This document shows, one piece after another, positions 1 through 7,934 of a stretch of DNA of 44,551 bases. The DNA comes from Rhodospirillales bacterium. GTDB taxonomy: Bacteria > Pseudomonadota > Alphaproteobacteria > Rhodospirillales > UBA2165. The notes under the pieces were generated by a model that ran no database searches, was not told where the DNA came from, and saw nothing but the letters and a program-made list of their open reading frames with translations. The DNA lies in the NCBI GenBank assembly GCA_022823235.1, contig JAJDXO010000020.1, positions 1-44,551 of the forward strand. Direction: 5' to 3'. A program made the position numbers and the translations under genes. Position 1 is the first letter of the stretch. Each line of letters begins with the position of its first letter.

Positions 1-64
1 CTTCAAGAACACGGGCAACAAAACGGAGACGTTCGTCCATCACTGAGATTTCCTTCCACGGCAT
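1..64 (-). CDS. IS481-family transposase, N-terminal fragment (partial)
   Basis: Only 21 codons are visible, reading MPWKEISVMDERLRFVARVL and continuing past the window edge. This is the highly conserved beginning of many alphaproteobacterial IS481-type transposases (helix-turn-helix followed by a DDE integrase core), which cut and paste the element. The start is supported by a GGAGG-like ribosome binding site at about 71-77 and the family's usual first residues. Nothing can be said about whether the rest is intact. Confidence 0.7.
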   Translation of the reverse strand, partial: MPWKEISVMDERLRFVARVLE

Positions 65-141
65 CAACACCTCCGGCCAAATAACCAAAAGTGTTACCCA
101 TGTCTCCGGAACGATGTGTTACCTATGTCTCAAGTCGGACA
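1..141 (-). mobile_element. IS481-family insertion sequence, 5' end (cut by window edge)
   Basis: The minus strand carries the start of an IS481/integrase-catalytic-region transposase (ATG at 64). Upstream of it are two direct copies of a 15-16 base motif, GTGTTACC(C/T)ATGTCTC, at about 91-106 and 116-131. Such motifs are typical of the ends of these elements. I place the outer end near 141, where the minus strand would begin TGTCCGAC; this boundary is an inference. The rest of the element lies left of the window. Confidence 0.6.
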
Positions 142-160
142 GTTGGCCAAGGGGAAGACG

Positions 161-553
161 ATGCCGGTAAGAATTGAGGGCGGATGTGCCTGTGGCGCCG
201 TGCGCTACCGGTCGCCCGAAGCGCCCAAGTTCTCCTTTCATTGCCATTGCCGTCAATGCCAGCGAGCCACCGGTACGGGCCATTCGAGCCTGCTGATGGT
301 GCCGGCCGCGAGCCTGGAGGTCGAGGGAGAGCTCAAGTTCTTCGAGACGACCGCCGACAGCGGCAATGCGGTGAGCCACGGTTTCTGTCCCGATTGCGGC
401 TGCCCCCTGATCAGTTTCAGCGCCGGCTATCCGGACAATCGGTATGTCATGGCCGGCAGCCTGGATAATCCCGGCGGCTTTGCACCGCAGAAAGCGATCT
501 TTGCGAAGTCGGCTCACGCCTGGGACCACATGGATCCCAAACTAGCCGACTAG
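161..553 (+). CDS. GFA family (Mss4-like) zinc-binding protein
   Basis: A 130-residue protein of the GFA / glutathione-dependent formaldehyde-activating enzyme-like family. The family's zinc ligands are visible: GGCACG near residues 7-12, the FHCHCRQCQ cluster near 26-34, and CPDCGCP in the C-terminal half. Most family members have no proven reaction and the original formaldehyde-activating role is disputed, so the substrate is unknown. I chose the ATG at 161 because AGGGGA sits just upstream (about 150-155) and the family begins with a short strand before GGC. An earlier in-frame ATG at 116 lies inside the insertion-sequence end and is unlikely to be native. The insertion sequence ends about 20 bp upstream, so the native promoter may have been replaced. 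Confidence 0.85.
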   Translation: MPVRIEGGCACGAVRYRSPEAPKFSFHCHCRQCQRATGTGHSSLLMVPAASLEVEGELKFFETTADSGNAVSHGFCPDCGCPLISFSAGYPDNRYVMAGSLDNPGGFAPQKAIFAKSAHAWDHMDPKLAD

Positions 554-580
554 TCCCCCGGCGGCCCCCCTAATGGCCCC

Positions 581-1534
581 CTAATGGCCCCAAGTATTGT
601 CGTAGTCCCGTTTGGCTTCCTCGGTCAGGAATTCATCCTCGATTTCCCGAACGCGATCGCCGCCGGTGAGTGATTTTTGATTGACCCGGCCCCATTTGGA
701 TTGCCGTGCGCGCTCGTGGAATTCGTTCAGTGCGACCGGGCCCCGTTCGAACATGTCGTTCATCACTTCCCAGGCGGCCTGCAGGCCGACGGTCGCGAAA
801 TGGACCGGGTAAAGGGCGATCCGGACACCCAGCTGGTCGTACTCTTCGAGACTTGGCGCGGGCTCCTCGCGGCCGCCCCAGATCACCTGAACCGGGGCTG
901 GTATCTCACGGCAGGCACGCTCCAAATCCTTGCGTGTCTCCACGGAATTCAGCCAGACGTAGTCGGCGCGGCCTTCTTCCACATAGGCGATGCAGCGCTC
1001 CAACGCCTGCTCGAAATCTCCGCCTTCGGCGCCCAGGGTGTCGTTTCGGGCGCAGATCAGGAAATCCGGCGCCACCTCGTCTCGGGCGGCTGCCGCGGCC
1101 TTCATCTTGCCGACGTGTTCCCCCATGGAAATCACCCTCCGCCCCGCGAGGGTTGCCGATTTCTTGGGGGCTTCCTGGTCCTCGATATTCATTGCCGCCA
1201 GTCCGGCCGCGGCTATCTCTCGTACGGCGAAGTGGACGTTGACCGCATTGCCAAATCCCGTATCCGCATCAAGCTGGAGCGGAATGGACGTTCTCGAGGC
1301 GCAATGCCGTCCGTGGTCTACAATATCCCGAAGCCCCAGGATTCCATTGTCCGGCACGCCCAACAGGAACGCCGCCATCTGCGATCCGGCGAGGAAGAAA
1401 GCCTCGTAACCGATTTCCTCGGCCATTCTGGCGTAAAGGGGACTGAAACCGCCCGGCATGATCGTTACGCGGTCGCGATCCAGGATTTCTCTCAGCGATT
1501 GACGTTTCTGGTGGGTGTCCGGCCTCTCGTTCAC
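581..1534 (-). CDS. Isocitrate lyase/PEP mutase family protein (Cys-less)
   Basis: A 317-residue TIM-barrel enzyme of the isocitrate lyase / phosphoenolpyruvate mutase superfamily, which makes or breaks C-C or P-C bonds of oxaloacetate-like substrates. The Mg-binding stretch LDADTGFG and the following NIEDQ are clear. The loop that reads K(K/R)CGH in isocitrate and 2-methylisocitrate lyases reads PKKSAT here, so the lyase cysteine is missing. That points to a PEP mutase, phosphonopyruvate hydrolase or oxaloacetate decarboxylase-like activity; the exact reaction cannot be assigned. I use the GTG at 1534 (VNERPDTHQ), preceded by GGAGA at about 8 bp; the frame stays open upstream but that stretch does not look like protein of this family. 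It is divergent from the glutathione transferase gene and convergent with the GFA gene. Confidence 0.85.
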   Translation of the reverse strand: MNERPDTHQKRQSLREILDRDRVTIMPGGFSPLYARMAEEIGYEAFFLAGSQMAAFLLGVPDNGILGLRDIVDHGRHCASRTSIPLQLDADTGFGNAVNVHFAVREIAAAGLAAMNIEDQEAPKKSATLAGRRVISMGEHVGKMKAAAAARDEVAPDFLICARNDTLGAEGGDFEQALERCIAYVEEGRADYVWLNSVETRKDLERACREIPAPVQVIWGGREEPAPSLEEYDQLGVRIALYPVHFATVGLQAAWEVMNDMFERGPVALNEFHERARQSKWGRVNQKSLTGGDRVREIEDEFLTEEAKRDYDNTWGH

Positions 1535-1621
1535 CGTAGGTCTCCGATAATTCGTTTTCGCCCGCCCTCGCGCCAGTCTATGGTTTGGACCAGGATCAGC
1601 AATCCAAATAAGGGGGGATCG

Positions 1622-2356
1622 ATGCTGAAGCTCTATCATTTTTGGAGCTCGACCTGCTCCAAGAAGGTTCGTATAGCGCTGGCCGAAAAAGGCCTGGACT
1701 GGGAAAGCCATCACATCGACCTCGGTCCGAAGCAGGAAAATACCGAGCCGTGGTACGTGAAGCTGAACCCCAACGGGGTCGTTCCGACCCTTGATCATGA
1801 CGGTCGGATCATTATCGAATCCAACGTGATAACCGAGTACCTGGACGACGTTTTCCCGGGCGTCGGTTTGCGGCCCGAGGATGCCTATGAGCGGGCGCAA
1901 ATGCGCATCTGGCTGGATCGGACCGAACATGTGGTCCACAGGAACGTCAATATGATCTCGTTCAACCGGCGGTTCCTGCCGCGCTTCGCCGAGAAATCGG
2001 ACGCGGAAAAGGAGGCGGTGATCAATCGGATGCCGAACCCGGAAAAGCGCCAGGAAATGTTGCGGCGGCTCAGGGCCGGCGTGTCGGTGGACGACGAGGC
2101 GCGCGCCGAGGCCGCGATCGCCGGGGTGATGGATATGATGGAGATGCAGCTCGGGCGGACGCCGTGGTTGGCCGGCGAAGAGTTTTCCCTCGCCGATATC
2201 TGCATTACGCCGTTCGTCGAACGGTTTGGGGCCAATGAGCTGACCGCGCTGATCGATTGGCGGTCGCGGCCGGCGGTGGGAGACTGGTGGCGGCGCATCC
2301 AGTCCCGGCCGTCCTATGACAAGGGGATGAATTTCCCAAACCCGGCGGCGGCCTGA
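1622..2356 (+). CDS. Glutathione S-transferase family protein
   Basis: A 244-residue cytosolic GST. The N-terminal thioredoxin-like domain (about 1-80) begins LKLYHFWSSTCSKKVRIALAEKG and contains the NPNGVVPTL cis-proline segment and the ESNVI glutathione-binding segment; the rest is the all-helical domain with LADICITPF. A Ser/Thr/Cys cluster (SSTCSK) near residue 10 could supply the thiol-activating residue, as in beta or zeta-like bacterial classes. The ATG at 1622 follows a strong AGGGGGG ribosome binding site by 5 bp. The frame is open far upstream, but that part is antisense to the lyase-family gene. Substrate unknown. Confidence 0.88.
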   Translation: MLKLYHFWSSTCSKKVRIALAEKGLDWESHHIDLGPKQENTEPWYVKLNPNGVVPTLDHDGRIIIESNVITEYLDDVFPGVGLRPEDAYERAQMRIWLDRTEHVVHRNVNMISFNRRFLPRFAEKSDAEKEAVINRMPNPEKRQEMLRRLRAGVSVDDEARAEAAIAGVMDMMEMQLGRTPWLAGEEFSLADICITPFVERFGANELTALIDWRSRPAVGDWWRRIQSRPSYDKGMNFPNPAAA

Positions 2357-2367
2357 GCCTGACCCCG

Positions 2368-3075
2368 CTAGCGAGGCTCCGCGCCGAATTTATACCCGCT
2401 GCCCACGACGGTCAGGATGATCGTCGGGCGGCGGGCATCGGCTTCGATTTTCTTGCGCAGGCGGCTGATCAGGACGTCGATGACCCGCTCCGAGGGGCCG
2501 GCCTCGTCCTGACTGATGGCGTCCAGAAGAACGGCCCTGGAAAGCACCCGGTTGGGTGCGTTGACCAATGCCGACAGCAGGTTGAACTCGGCATTGGTCA
2601 GCGGTATGGCCTCGCCGCCCTTGCGGCTCAACGTGTGTCCGGCGACGTCCAAAATGAAATCCGCGAACTCCACCGATTGCCGACGCCGGGTATTGACCGC
2701 TGTCCCCTCTCCATCGGAGCGCCCCAACAGGTTCCGAATCCGCAGGACCAACTCTTCCGGATCGACGGGTTTGTTGAGGTAATCGTCGGCCCCGACCTCC
2801 AGGGCGGTAATCCGGTCATCCCGGCCTTTGCGCGCCGTCAGGACGATGATCGGCGTCTTGGACCGCGCCCGAACCTGCCGGGCGAGGGTCAAACCGTCCT
2901 CGTCGGGGAGAGTCAGGTCGAGAAGGACCAAGTCAATGGGCCCGCCGTTGAGCAGGCCCAGCGTTTCCGTCCCGGTGGCCGCGACGCTGACCCGAAACCC
3001 CTCTTTTTTCATGTAGGCGGCCAAGAGGGATTGGACGAATTCGTCATCCTCGACAACAAGCAGGTGAGGTTTCAT
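2368..3075 (-). CDS. OmpR-family response regulator
   Basis: A 235-residue two-component DNA-binding regulator. Residues 1-120 form the receiver domain: acidic pair at 10-11, phosphoacceptor Asp53 (LLDLTLPDEDG), switch Thr in VLTAR, and the LNKPVD lysine near 102. Residues about 135-230 form the winged-helix effector domain with LTNAEFNLL, ISRLRKKI and TVVGSGYKF. The overall pattern resembles TorR-type regulators. No histidine kinase gene is adjacent; the neighbour, divergent across a 232-bp AT-rich gap, is another response regulator fused to an Hpt domain, so the two may belong to one phosphorelay with a kinase elsewhere. Confidence 0.92.
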   Translation of the reverse strand: MKPHLLVVEDDEFVQSLLAAYMKKEGFRVSVAATGTETLGLLNGGPIDLVLLDLTLPDEDGLTLARQVRARSKTPIIVLTARKGRDDRITALEVGADDYLNKPVDPEELVLRIRNLLGRSDGEGTAVNTRRRQSVEFADFILDVAGHTLSRKGGEAIPLTNAEFNLLSALVNAPNRVLSRAVLLDAISQDEAGPSERVIDVLISRLRKKIEADARRPTIILTVVGSGYKFGAEPR

Positions 3076-3098
3076 CCCTAAAAAGATCTCTTGTTTTC

Positions 3099-3116
3099 AA
3101 TCAATTATGATTGATT
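3099..3116. promoter_or_regulatory. Inverted repeat AATCAAT-N4-ATTGATT, candidate operator
   Basis: A perfect 7-bp inverted repeat with a 4-bp spacer lies 24 bp upstream of the OmpR-type regulator start, in the AT-rich region between two divergent regulator genes. It could be an autoregulatory site. No direct repeats typical of OmpR-type binding were recognised, so the link is inference. Confidence 0.3.
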
Positions 3117-3307
3117 CCGATGCATCCGCCGCTTGCTCTTCACATCAATTAACATATTTAACACACTTTAACATGGGCATAATGGCGCCTTTATCACCGA
3201 TCGACATTTGCGAACCGAATGTTTCTCATCACCAGACGGCCCATCGCCCGATGCGCCGGGTGCGCAGCCGGGCGCCAAACCGTTGAAGCGAGCAGAGGGA
3301 AAGGAAC

Positions 3308-4024
3308 GTGGCGGACAGCGAACTAAACCGTATCCTGCACGTGGACGATGAAGACGATATCCGGCAGGTCGCACGGCTGGCGCTCGAGACGGTCGGCGGC
3401 TTTACGGTGGAAGGATGCGCGTCCGGGCGGGAAGCGCTCGAAAAGGGCCCGCAATTCGAGCCCCAGTTGATCCTTCTGGACGTGATGATGCCCGGACTGG
3501 ATGGTCCGGCGACATTCGAGGCGATGAAGGAGATCGACGGGCTGAGGGATATTCCGGTGGTGTTCGTGACGGCCAAGGTGATGCCGTCGGAGTTGCAGCG
3601 ATTCCTCGATATCGGCGCCGCCGGCGTCATCGCCAAACCGTTCGACCCCATGGTCATTTCCGGCCAGCTTCGTGAAATCTGGCAGCAGGCCATGAGTGAT
3701 TCGGACGCAAAGTTCGCCGAGAAATTCGAGGCGCTCCGCAAGGCCTATGCAGGGCGGCTGGATGAGCGTCTGAAGGAAATGGAAGGCCATCGCGACGCGC
3801 TTGCCTCGGCTTCCGGACGCGACGGCGAGACGGTGGAGCACATATTGCGGGCCGCCCATAAGCTCGCGGGGAATGCCGCGACGTTCGGGTTTGCGGAATT
3901 GGGTGAAGCGGCGGCCGAGTTGGAGAAGGTGTGTGAGGGAGCCGGCAAGGGCGGCTCGCTGCAGGACCCGGTCCGCCGGGAGATCGTCGACCGCGTTGGC
4001 GCCCTTCGGGAATTGATCGGTTAG
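3308..4024 (+). CDS. Response regulator receiver fused to Hpt domain
   Basis: A 238-residue protein with no DNA-binding domain. Residues 1-128 are a CheY-like receiver (acidic pair near 13-14, phosphoacceptor Asp58 in LLDVMMPGLDG, Thr88, Lys110 in AKPFDP). Residues about 135-235 form a four-helix histidine phosphotransfer domain with the phosphorylatable His184 in AAHKLAGNAATFGF. Such a protein can shuttle phosphate between a hybrid kinase and an output regulator. It starts at GTG 3308 after AGGGAAAGGA. Its divergent partner is the OmpR-type regulator, a plausible recipient of the phosphate. Confidence 0.9.
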   Translation: MADSELNRILHVDDEDDIRQVARLALETVGGFTVEGCASGREALEKGPQFEPQLILLDVMMPGLDGPATFEAMKEIDGLRDIPVVFVTAKVMPSELQRFLDIGAAGVIAKPFDPMVISGQLREIWQQAMSDSDAKFAEKFEALRKAYAGRLDERLKEMEGHRDALASASGRDGETVEHILRAAHKLAGNAATFGFAELGEAAAELEKVCEGAGKGGSLQDPVRREIVDRVGALRELIG

Positions 4025-4051
4025 TCGCGCGCGCCCGTTGGCCCCGATGCC

Positions 4052-4089
4052 AAAAAAAAGAACCGGAATTTCGGTATCCGAAACTCCGG
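4052..4089 (-). terminator. Intrinsic terminator of the phaB-phaC-DUF6489 transcript
   Basis: A hairpin with 12-bp arms (4063-4074 and 4078-4089, one mismatch, loop TAT) is followed on the minus strand by TTC and eight T residues (4059-4052). It lies about 200 bp downstream of the last PHA-locus gene on that strand. The stem may also slow transcription coming from the response-regulator gene on the plus strand. Confidence 0.7.
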
Positions 4090-4290
4090 TGGAAAGTTCA
4101 TTGGGGGGGAATTCGTGTTAGCAAAAATGCATCAAATGAATTCGTTTCGATTGTCGGGCCGGGAAACTCGACCTGAAGAAGGGCGATCGCCGACCTCCAA
4201 TGCCGGGCAATATAGCAGGCCGCTACCGGGAGCGGGTGAACGCGGTGTTGATGGCGTATGAACGGATGTTAACGGAACGGTGAACATGGA

Positions 4291-4542
4291 TTAGTCGTTC
4301 TTCTTGTCCGCGCCGGCCGCGGCGAATTGCGCCAGAAAGGCTTTCTGCATCTGCTCGAATGCATCCAGCCCGCTTGGCAGCCAATTCCTGGCGATGGCTT
4401 CAGGGTCCGCGGAGCCCAGATAGTCCATCATCCGCTCCTCGACCTGCTTCATGATCGCCGCGTTCATCTGTTCGACCGGCGGAAGCCCGAAAAAAGCGCG
4501 TGCCTCCTCGGGCGTGCAATCGATGTCGATAGAGAACTTCAT
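4291..4542 (-). CDS. DUF6489 family small protein
   Basis: An 83-residue acidic protein. It begins MKFSIDIDCTPEEARAFFGLP, the signature of the alphaproteobacterial DUF6489 family, followed by a helical stretch (VEQMNAAIMKQVEERMMDYL) and an amphipathic C-terminal helix ending in Lys/Asp. It has no signal peptide or membrane segment. It lies 22 bp downstream of phaC, so it is probably co-transcribed. The length and helical, amphipathic character would fit a granule-associated or PhaC-modulating factor, but that is inference; no function is established. Confidence 0.8.
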   Translation of the reverse strand: MKFSIDIDCTPEEARAFFGLPPVEQMNAAIMKQVEERMMDYLGSADPEAIARNWLPSGLDAFEQMQKAFLAQFAAAGADKKND

Positions 4543-4564
4543 CTCGGATGGCCTCCCATGCCCT

Positions 4565-6406
4565 CTAGGACTTGACCTTGACGTAGCTGCCGGGCGCAGG
4601 CTCGATGACCTTCAGTTTGCCCCCGCCGGGTTTGCGGGCGGCAACCTTGTTGCCGGATTTCCCGGAAAGCCACTTGTCCCAGTCGGGCCACCAGGAACCC
4701 GGCGTTTCGGTCGCCTCGCCGTACCACTCATCGAACGTGCCGTACGATTTGCGTTTCGTATTGGTCCAGTACTGATACTTCTGCTTCTCCGGCGGATTGA
4801 TGACGCCGGCAATGTGCCCGGAGCCGGCCAGCACGAAACGAACGGGTCCGCCGTAGATGCCGGCTGCCTTGAAGACCGACATGGCCGGGGCGATATGGTC
4901 TTCCTTGGATGCCTGCAGGTAGATCGGGATCTTGATGGCGGAAAGATCGACAGGCTCTCCCAAAACCTTGAACCGGTTCTTCGCCGCGAGCTTGTTGTCC
5001 TGATACATGTCGCGCAGGTAGTCCATCAGCAAGGCCGCCGGAAAGCGGGTCGAATCGGCGTTCCAGAACAAAAGATCGAATGCGGGCGGCGCCTTGCCCA
5101 ACAGGTAGTTATTGACCACGAAGTACCAGATGAGGTCGTTGGCGCGCAGCATGTTGAAGGTCGACGCCATGGACGCGCCGTCCAGGTAACCCTTGCCGGC
5201 CACCTGCTTCTCCAAGGCATCCACCTGTGCCTTGTCGGTGAATAGCTTGAGTTCACCCGCGTCTTCGAAATCGACCTGGGCGGCGAAAAACGTGGCGGCG
5301 GTAATGCGGTCGTCCCCATGCGCCGCCATGTAGGCCAGCGTGGCGGCGAGCAGGGTCCCGCCGATGCAATAGCCTATCGCATTCACCTGACGTTCGCCGG
5401 TGGCCTGTTCAACCGCGTCCAGGGCGGCAAAAATCCCGTCCCCGATGTAATCGTCGAAGCTCTTCTCGGCCATGGTCTCGTCGGGATTGACCCATGACAT
5501 GACAAAGACCGAATACCCCCGATCCGTTGCCCAGCGGATGAAGGAGTTATCGGGCCGGAGGTCGAGGATGTAGAACTTGTTGATCCACGGCGGCACGATG
5601 AGGAGCGGCTTGGCGTATACTTTTTCGGTGGTCGGGTTGTACTGAACCAGCTGGAAGAACTCGTTCTGGAAGACCACGCCGCCTTCCGAGACCGCGACGT
5701 TCTTGCCGACTTCGAAGGCATCCATGTCGGCCTGTTTGATGCTTAGCGTGCCGTCGCTGTTGCTGAAATCCTCGATCAGATTCTTGAAGCCGTTGACGAG
5801 GTTCTCGCCGTTGCTCTCGGCCGTCTCCCGCACGACGACCGGGTTGGTGAGGGCGAAGTTGCTGGGGCTCAGCGCATCGATGATCTGACGGCTGTAAAAC
5901 TCCATCTTCGCCATATCTTCCGGTTCCAGGCCGTCCACTTCGCCCACCAGCCGCTTGAGCCAGTTGGCGTTCAAGAGGTAGGACTGCTTGAAATAGTCGA
6001 AGATGGGATGCTCTTCCCAGGCCGGGTCCTTGAACCGGCTGTCGCCGGGTTCCGGGTCGACGACGGGCTCGGCGTCCGCCTCTTGGTTGAACAAGCGCTG
6101 GGTCGTGTTGAGCCACAGCGACTGGTAACCGCGCCAAAGCTCCATCTGTGCATCCATGACCTTGGCGGGGTCCAGCTTGGCGTTGGCCAGCGGACTTGCC
6201 GCGGGCACCGTATCCCGGTCGGTCCTGCCGTCGCCGGCCGTGCCGCTCTCTTTTGATTTTGCGGCGCCGTCGGCCGAATCCGGAGACCACGCCTCCATCC
6301 AGGCGTTCATCACCTGGCCGTATCCCGCCGCCAGCTGCGTCATGCTTTCGGTCAGGTCGGGCAGGCCGGTCTCGCCCTTCTTGTTCTTGTTGGTTTTGGT
6401 GCTCAT
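4565..6406 (-). CDS. phaC: Class I poly(3-hydroxyalkanoate) synthase
   Basis: A 613-residue PHA synthase that polymerises (R)-3-hydroxyacyl-CoA into polyester on the granule surface. The N-terminal about 100 residues are variable and low in complexity; the alpha/beta hydrolase core follows. The lipase-like box GYCIGG places the nucleophile at Cys347; the other catalytic residues are Asp503 (ASKEDHIAP) and His531 (SGHIAGVINPP). The conserved FFAAQVDFEDAGEL and NYLLGK segments support class I, which needs only PhaC. The length matches Cupriavidus-type enzymes. phaB lies 33 bp upstream and a DUF6489 gene 22 bp downstream on the same strand. Confidence 0.97.
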   Translation of the reverse strand: MSTKTNKNKKGETGLPDLTESMTQLAAGYGQVMNAWMEAWSPDSADGAAKSKESGTAGDGRTDRDTVPAASPLANAKLDPAKVMDAQMELWRGYQSLWLNTTQRLFNQEADAEPVVDPEPGDSRFKDPAWEEHPIFDYFKQSYLLNANWLKRLVGEVDGLEPEDMAKMEFYSRQIIDALSPSNFALTNPVVVRETAESNGENLVNGFKNLIEDFSNSDGTLSIKQADMDAFEVGKNVAVSEGGVVFQNEFFQLVQYNPTTEKVYAKPLLIVPPWINKFYILDLRPDNSFIRWATDRGYSVFVMSWVNPDETMAEKSFDDYIGDGIFAALDAVEQATGERQVNAIGYCIGGTLLAATLAYMAAHGDDRITAATFFAAQVDFEDAGELKLFTDKAQVDALEKQVAGKGYLDGASMASTFNMLRANDLIWYFVVNNYLLGKAPPAFDLLFWNADSTRFPAALLMDYLRDMYQDNKLAAKNRFKVLGEPVDLSAIKIPIYLQASKEDHIAPAMSVFKAAGIYGGPVRFVLAGSGHIAGVINPPEKQKYQYWTNTKRKSYGTFDEWYGEATETPGSWWPDWDKWLSGKSGNKVAARKPGGGKLKVIEPAPGSYVKVKS

Positions 6407-6439
6407 CGGGAGCCGTTCTCCGGGTCCAGCGTGTCGGGA

Positions 6440-7162
6440 TCAGTACATATGCTGTCCGCCGTTGACCGACAAGGTTGAACCGGTGACGAAACCGGCCTCG
6501 TCGGCAACGAGGAAAAGGACGGTGCGGGCGATTTCCTCCGCCTTGCCCAGGCGGCCGACCGGGATTCTGGCGATGATCTTCTCGAGAACCTGCTCCGGCA
6601 CGGCGGCGACCATGTCAGTATCGATATAGCCGGGGGCGACGGCGTTGACGGTGATGCCCTGCGCGGCGCCCTCCTGCGCCAGCGCCTTGGTGAAACCGTG
6701 AATGCCGGACTTGGCCGCGGCATAGTTCACCTGGCCGTATTGACCGGCCTGACCATTGATCGAGCCGATATTGACGATCCGGCCGAACTTACGCTCGCGC
6801 ATTCCTTCGATGACCGAGCGGCTCATGTTGAAGCAGGAGCCCAGGTTGGTATCGACAACCGCCTGCCAGTTCTCGGCATCCATCTTGTGCATGGTGCCGT
6901 CCCGGGTAATGCCGGCGTTGTTCACCAGGACCTCCACCGGTCCCAGTTCTTCCGTAATTTTCGCCACGCCCGCAACGCACGCATCGTAATTCGAGACATC
7001 GAACCTGTACGCCGGAATACCGGTCTCGTCGGTAAATTTCCTGGCTCGTTCCTCGTTGCCGCCATAGTTGGCCGCCACGGTGTATCCGGCGTCTTTGAGG
7101 GCAATGCTGATGGCGGCCCCGATGCCGCGGGTGCCGCCCGTTACTATCGCTACTCGGCTCAT
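6440..7162 (-). CDS. phaB: Acetoacetyl-CoA reductase
   Basis: A 240-residue short-chain dehydrogenase that reduces acetoacetyl-CoA to (R)-3-hydroxybutyryl-CoA with NADPH, the step before PhaC. The Rossmann motif TGGTRGIG is at 8-15, NNAG at 81-84, and the catalytic Ser134, Tyr147 and Lys151 lie in NIGSINGQAGQYGQVNYAAAK. This stretch is characteristic of PhaB rather than FabG, and the neighbouring phaC supports it. A GGGGAGAGAGG ribosome binding site precedes the ATG. The 205 bp to the phasin gene upstream suggest its own promoter. Confidence 0.95.
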   Translation of the reverse strand: MSRVAIVTGGTRGIGAAISIALKDAGYTVAANYGGNEERARKFTDETGIPAYRFDVSNYDACVAGVAKITEELGPVEVLVNNAGITRDGTMHKMDAENWQAVVDTNLGSCFNMSRSVIEGMRERKFGRIVNIGSINGQAGQYGQVNYAAAKSGIHGFTKALAQEGAAQGITVNAVAPGYIDTDMVAAVPEQVLEKIIARIPVGRLGKAEEIARTVLFLVADEAGFVTGSTLSVNGGQHMY

Positions 7163-7315
7163 ATCCTCTCTCCCCTGCTAAACGCCCACGGAGTGCCGTC
7201 GGTTTCACGCCGGACGTAGGGTCTCCGAGGCGGTGGGTTTACTTTAACATTCCGGCACATAATCGAAATACCGTGCCACGCGGTCCGCGCTCCGGCGTCG
7301 AGCGCATAAAGGAAG

Positions 7316-7342
7316 AGCGTGATACCGGGCGGGAATCACGCT
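7316..7342 (-). terminator. Hairpin downstream of phasin, possible weak terminator
   Basis: An 8-bp stem (AGCGTGAT at 7316-7323 with ATCACGCT at 7335-7342) lies about 25 bp past the phasin stop on the minus strand. No proper T-run follows, so it may only attenuate read-through into phaB or protect the abundant phasin mRNA. Confidence 0.3.
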
Positions 7343-7367
7343 GTTCTCCGGAAGCGTACTCGGTCGA

Positions 7368-7907
7368 TTAGGCGGAGACGAAGGGCTTCACGAAGCTCTC
7401 GATGGCTCCGTCGAAACGGCCCTTGATCGGCTCGAAGCTCTTGACCGCGGTGTCGGCAGCGATCTTGTTGAGCTTGGTGGTCTGGGCGATCACACGGTTG
7501 ACCGAGGTGTTGACGGCCTCGACCTGCAGATCCATCAGTTCCTGCGGGGTCTTGACCGCAAGGGTCTTCTGCAGCAGGTCCATGTTCTCGGCGGCCGCCT
7601 TTTTGGTGTAGTCGACCATGGAGGCGTAGTAGGCCTCGGCGCCGGCAACGGCAACGGAGGAAGCCGCTTCGACGGCCTCGATGTTGTCCTTGCCGTAGGA
7701 CATCAGCTTGTCATAGGAGACCTTGGCGACGTCCATTTGCTCCTTGCCGTAGGCGCTGGCGTTCTTGTAGCCCTCGGCGGCGGCATCGGCGCCGATGTTC
7801 ATCACGTTCTTCAGGGTCTCCTGGCCGACCGAGCTGATGGTCTCGATGGTCTCGGCGGCGGCCTCGGCGGCGGGTTTCGCGGTGCTTGCTTTCGTTTTGG
7901 TGGTCAT
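7368..7907 (-). CDS. Phasin family protein
   Basis: A 179-residue phasin, the amphipathic coat protein of PHA granules. After a Lys/Ala/Thr-rich start (residues 1-20) it is almost entirely helical, with the phasin_2-type core ASVAVAGAEAYYASMVDYTKKAAAENMDL and the ending FEPIKGRFDGAIESFVKPF. AAGGAG (7914-7919, minus strand) is an excellent ribosome binding site 6-7 bp before the ATG, in keeping with high expression. It is divergent from phaR, and the gap between them contains several TTTTGC/GCAAAA boxes that probably bind PhaR. Confidence 0.93.
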   Translation of the reverse strand: MTTKTKASTAKPAAEAAAETIETISSVGQETLKNVMNIGADAAAEGYKNASAYGKEQMDVAKVSYDKLMSYGKDNIEAVEAASSVAVAGAEAYYASMVDYTKKAAAENMDLLQKTLAVKTPQELMDLQVEAVNTSVNRVIAQTTKLNKIAADTAVKSFEPIKGRFDGAIESFVKPFVSA

Positions 7908-7934
7908 AATTGGCTCCTTACATCTAAAAGTCAG

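Noticed and set aside
677-1621. Upstream extension of the glutathione transferase frame
   Set aside because: Antisense to the lyase-family gene; a strong ribosome binding site and the family N-terminus mark 1622 as the start.
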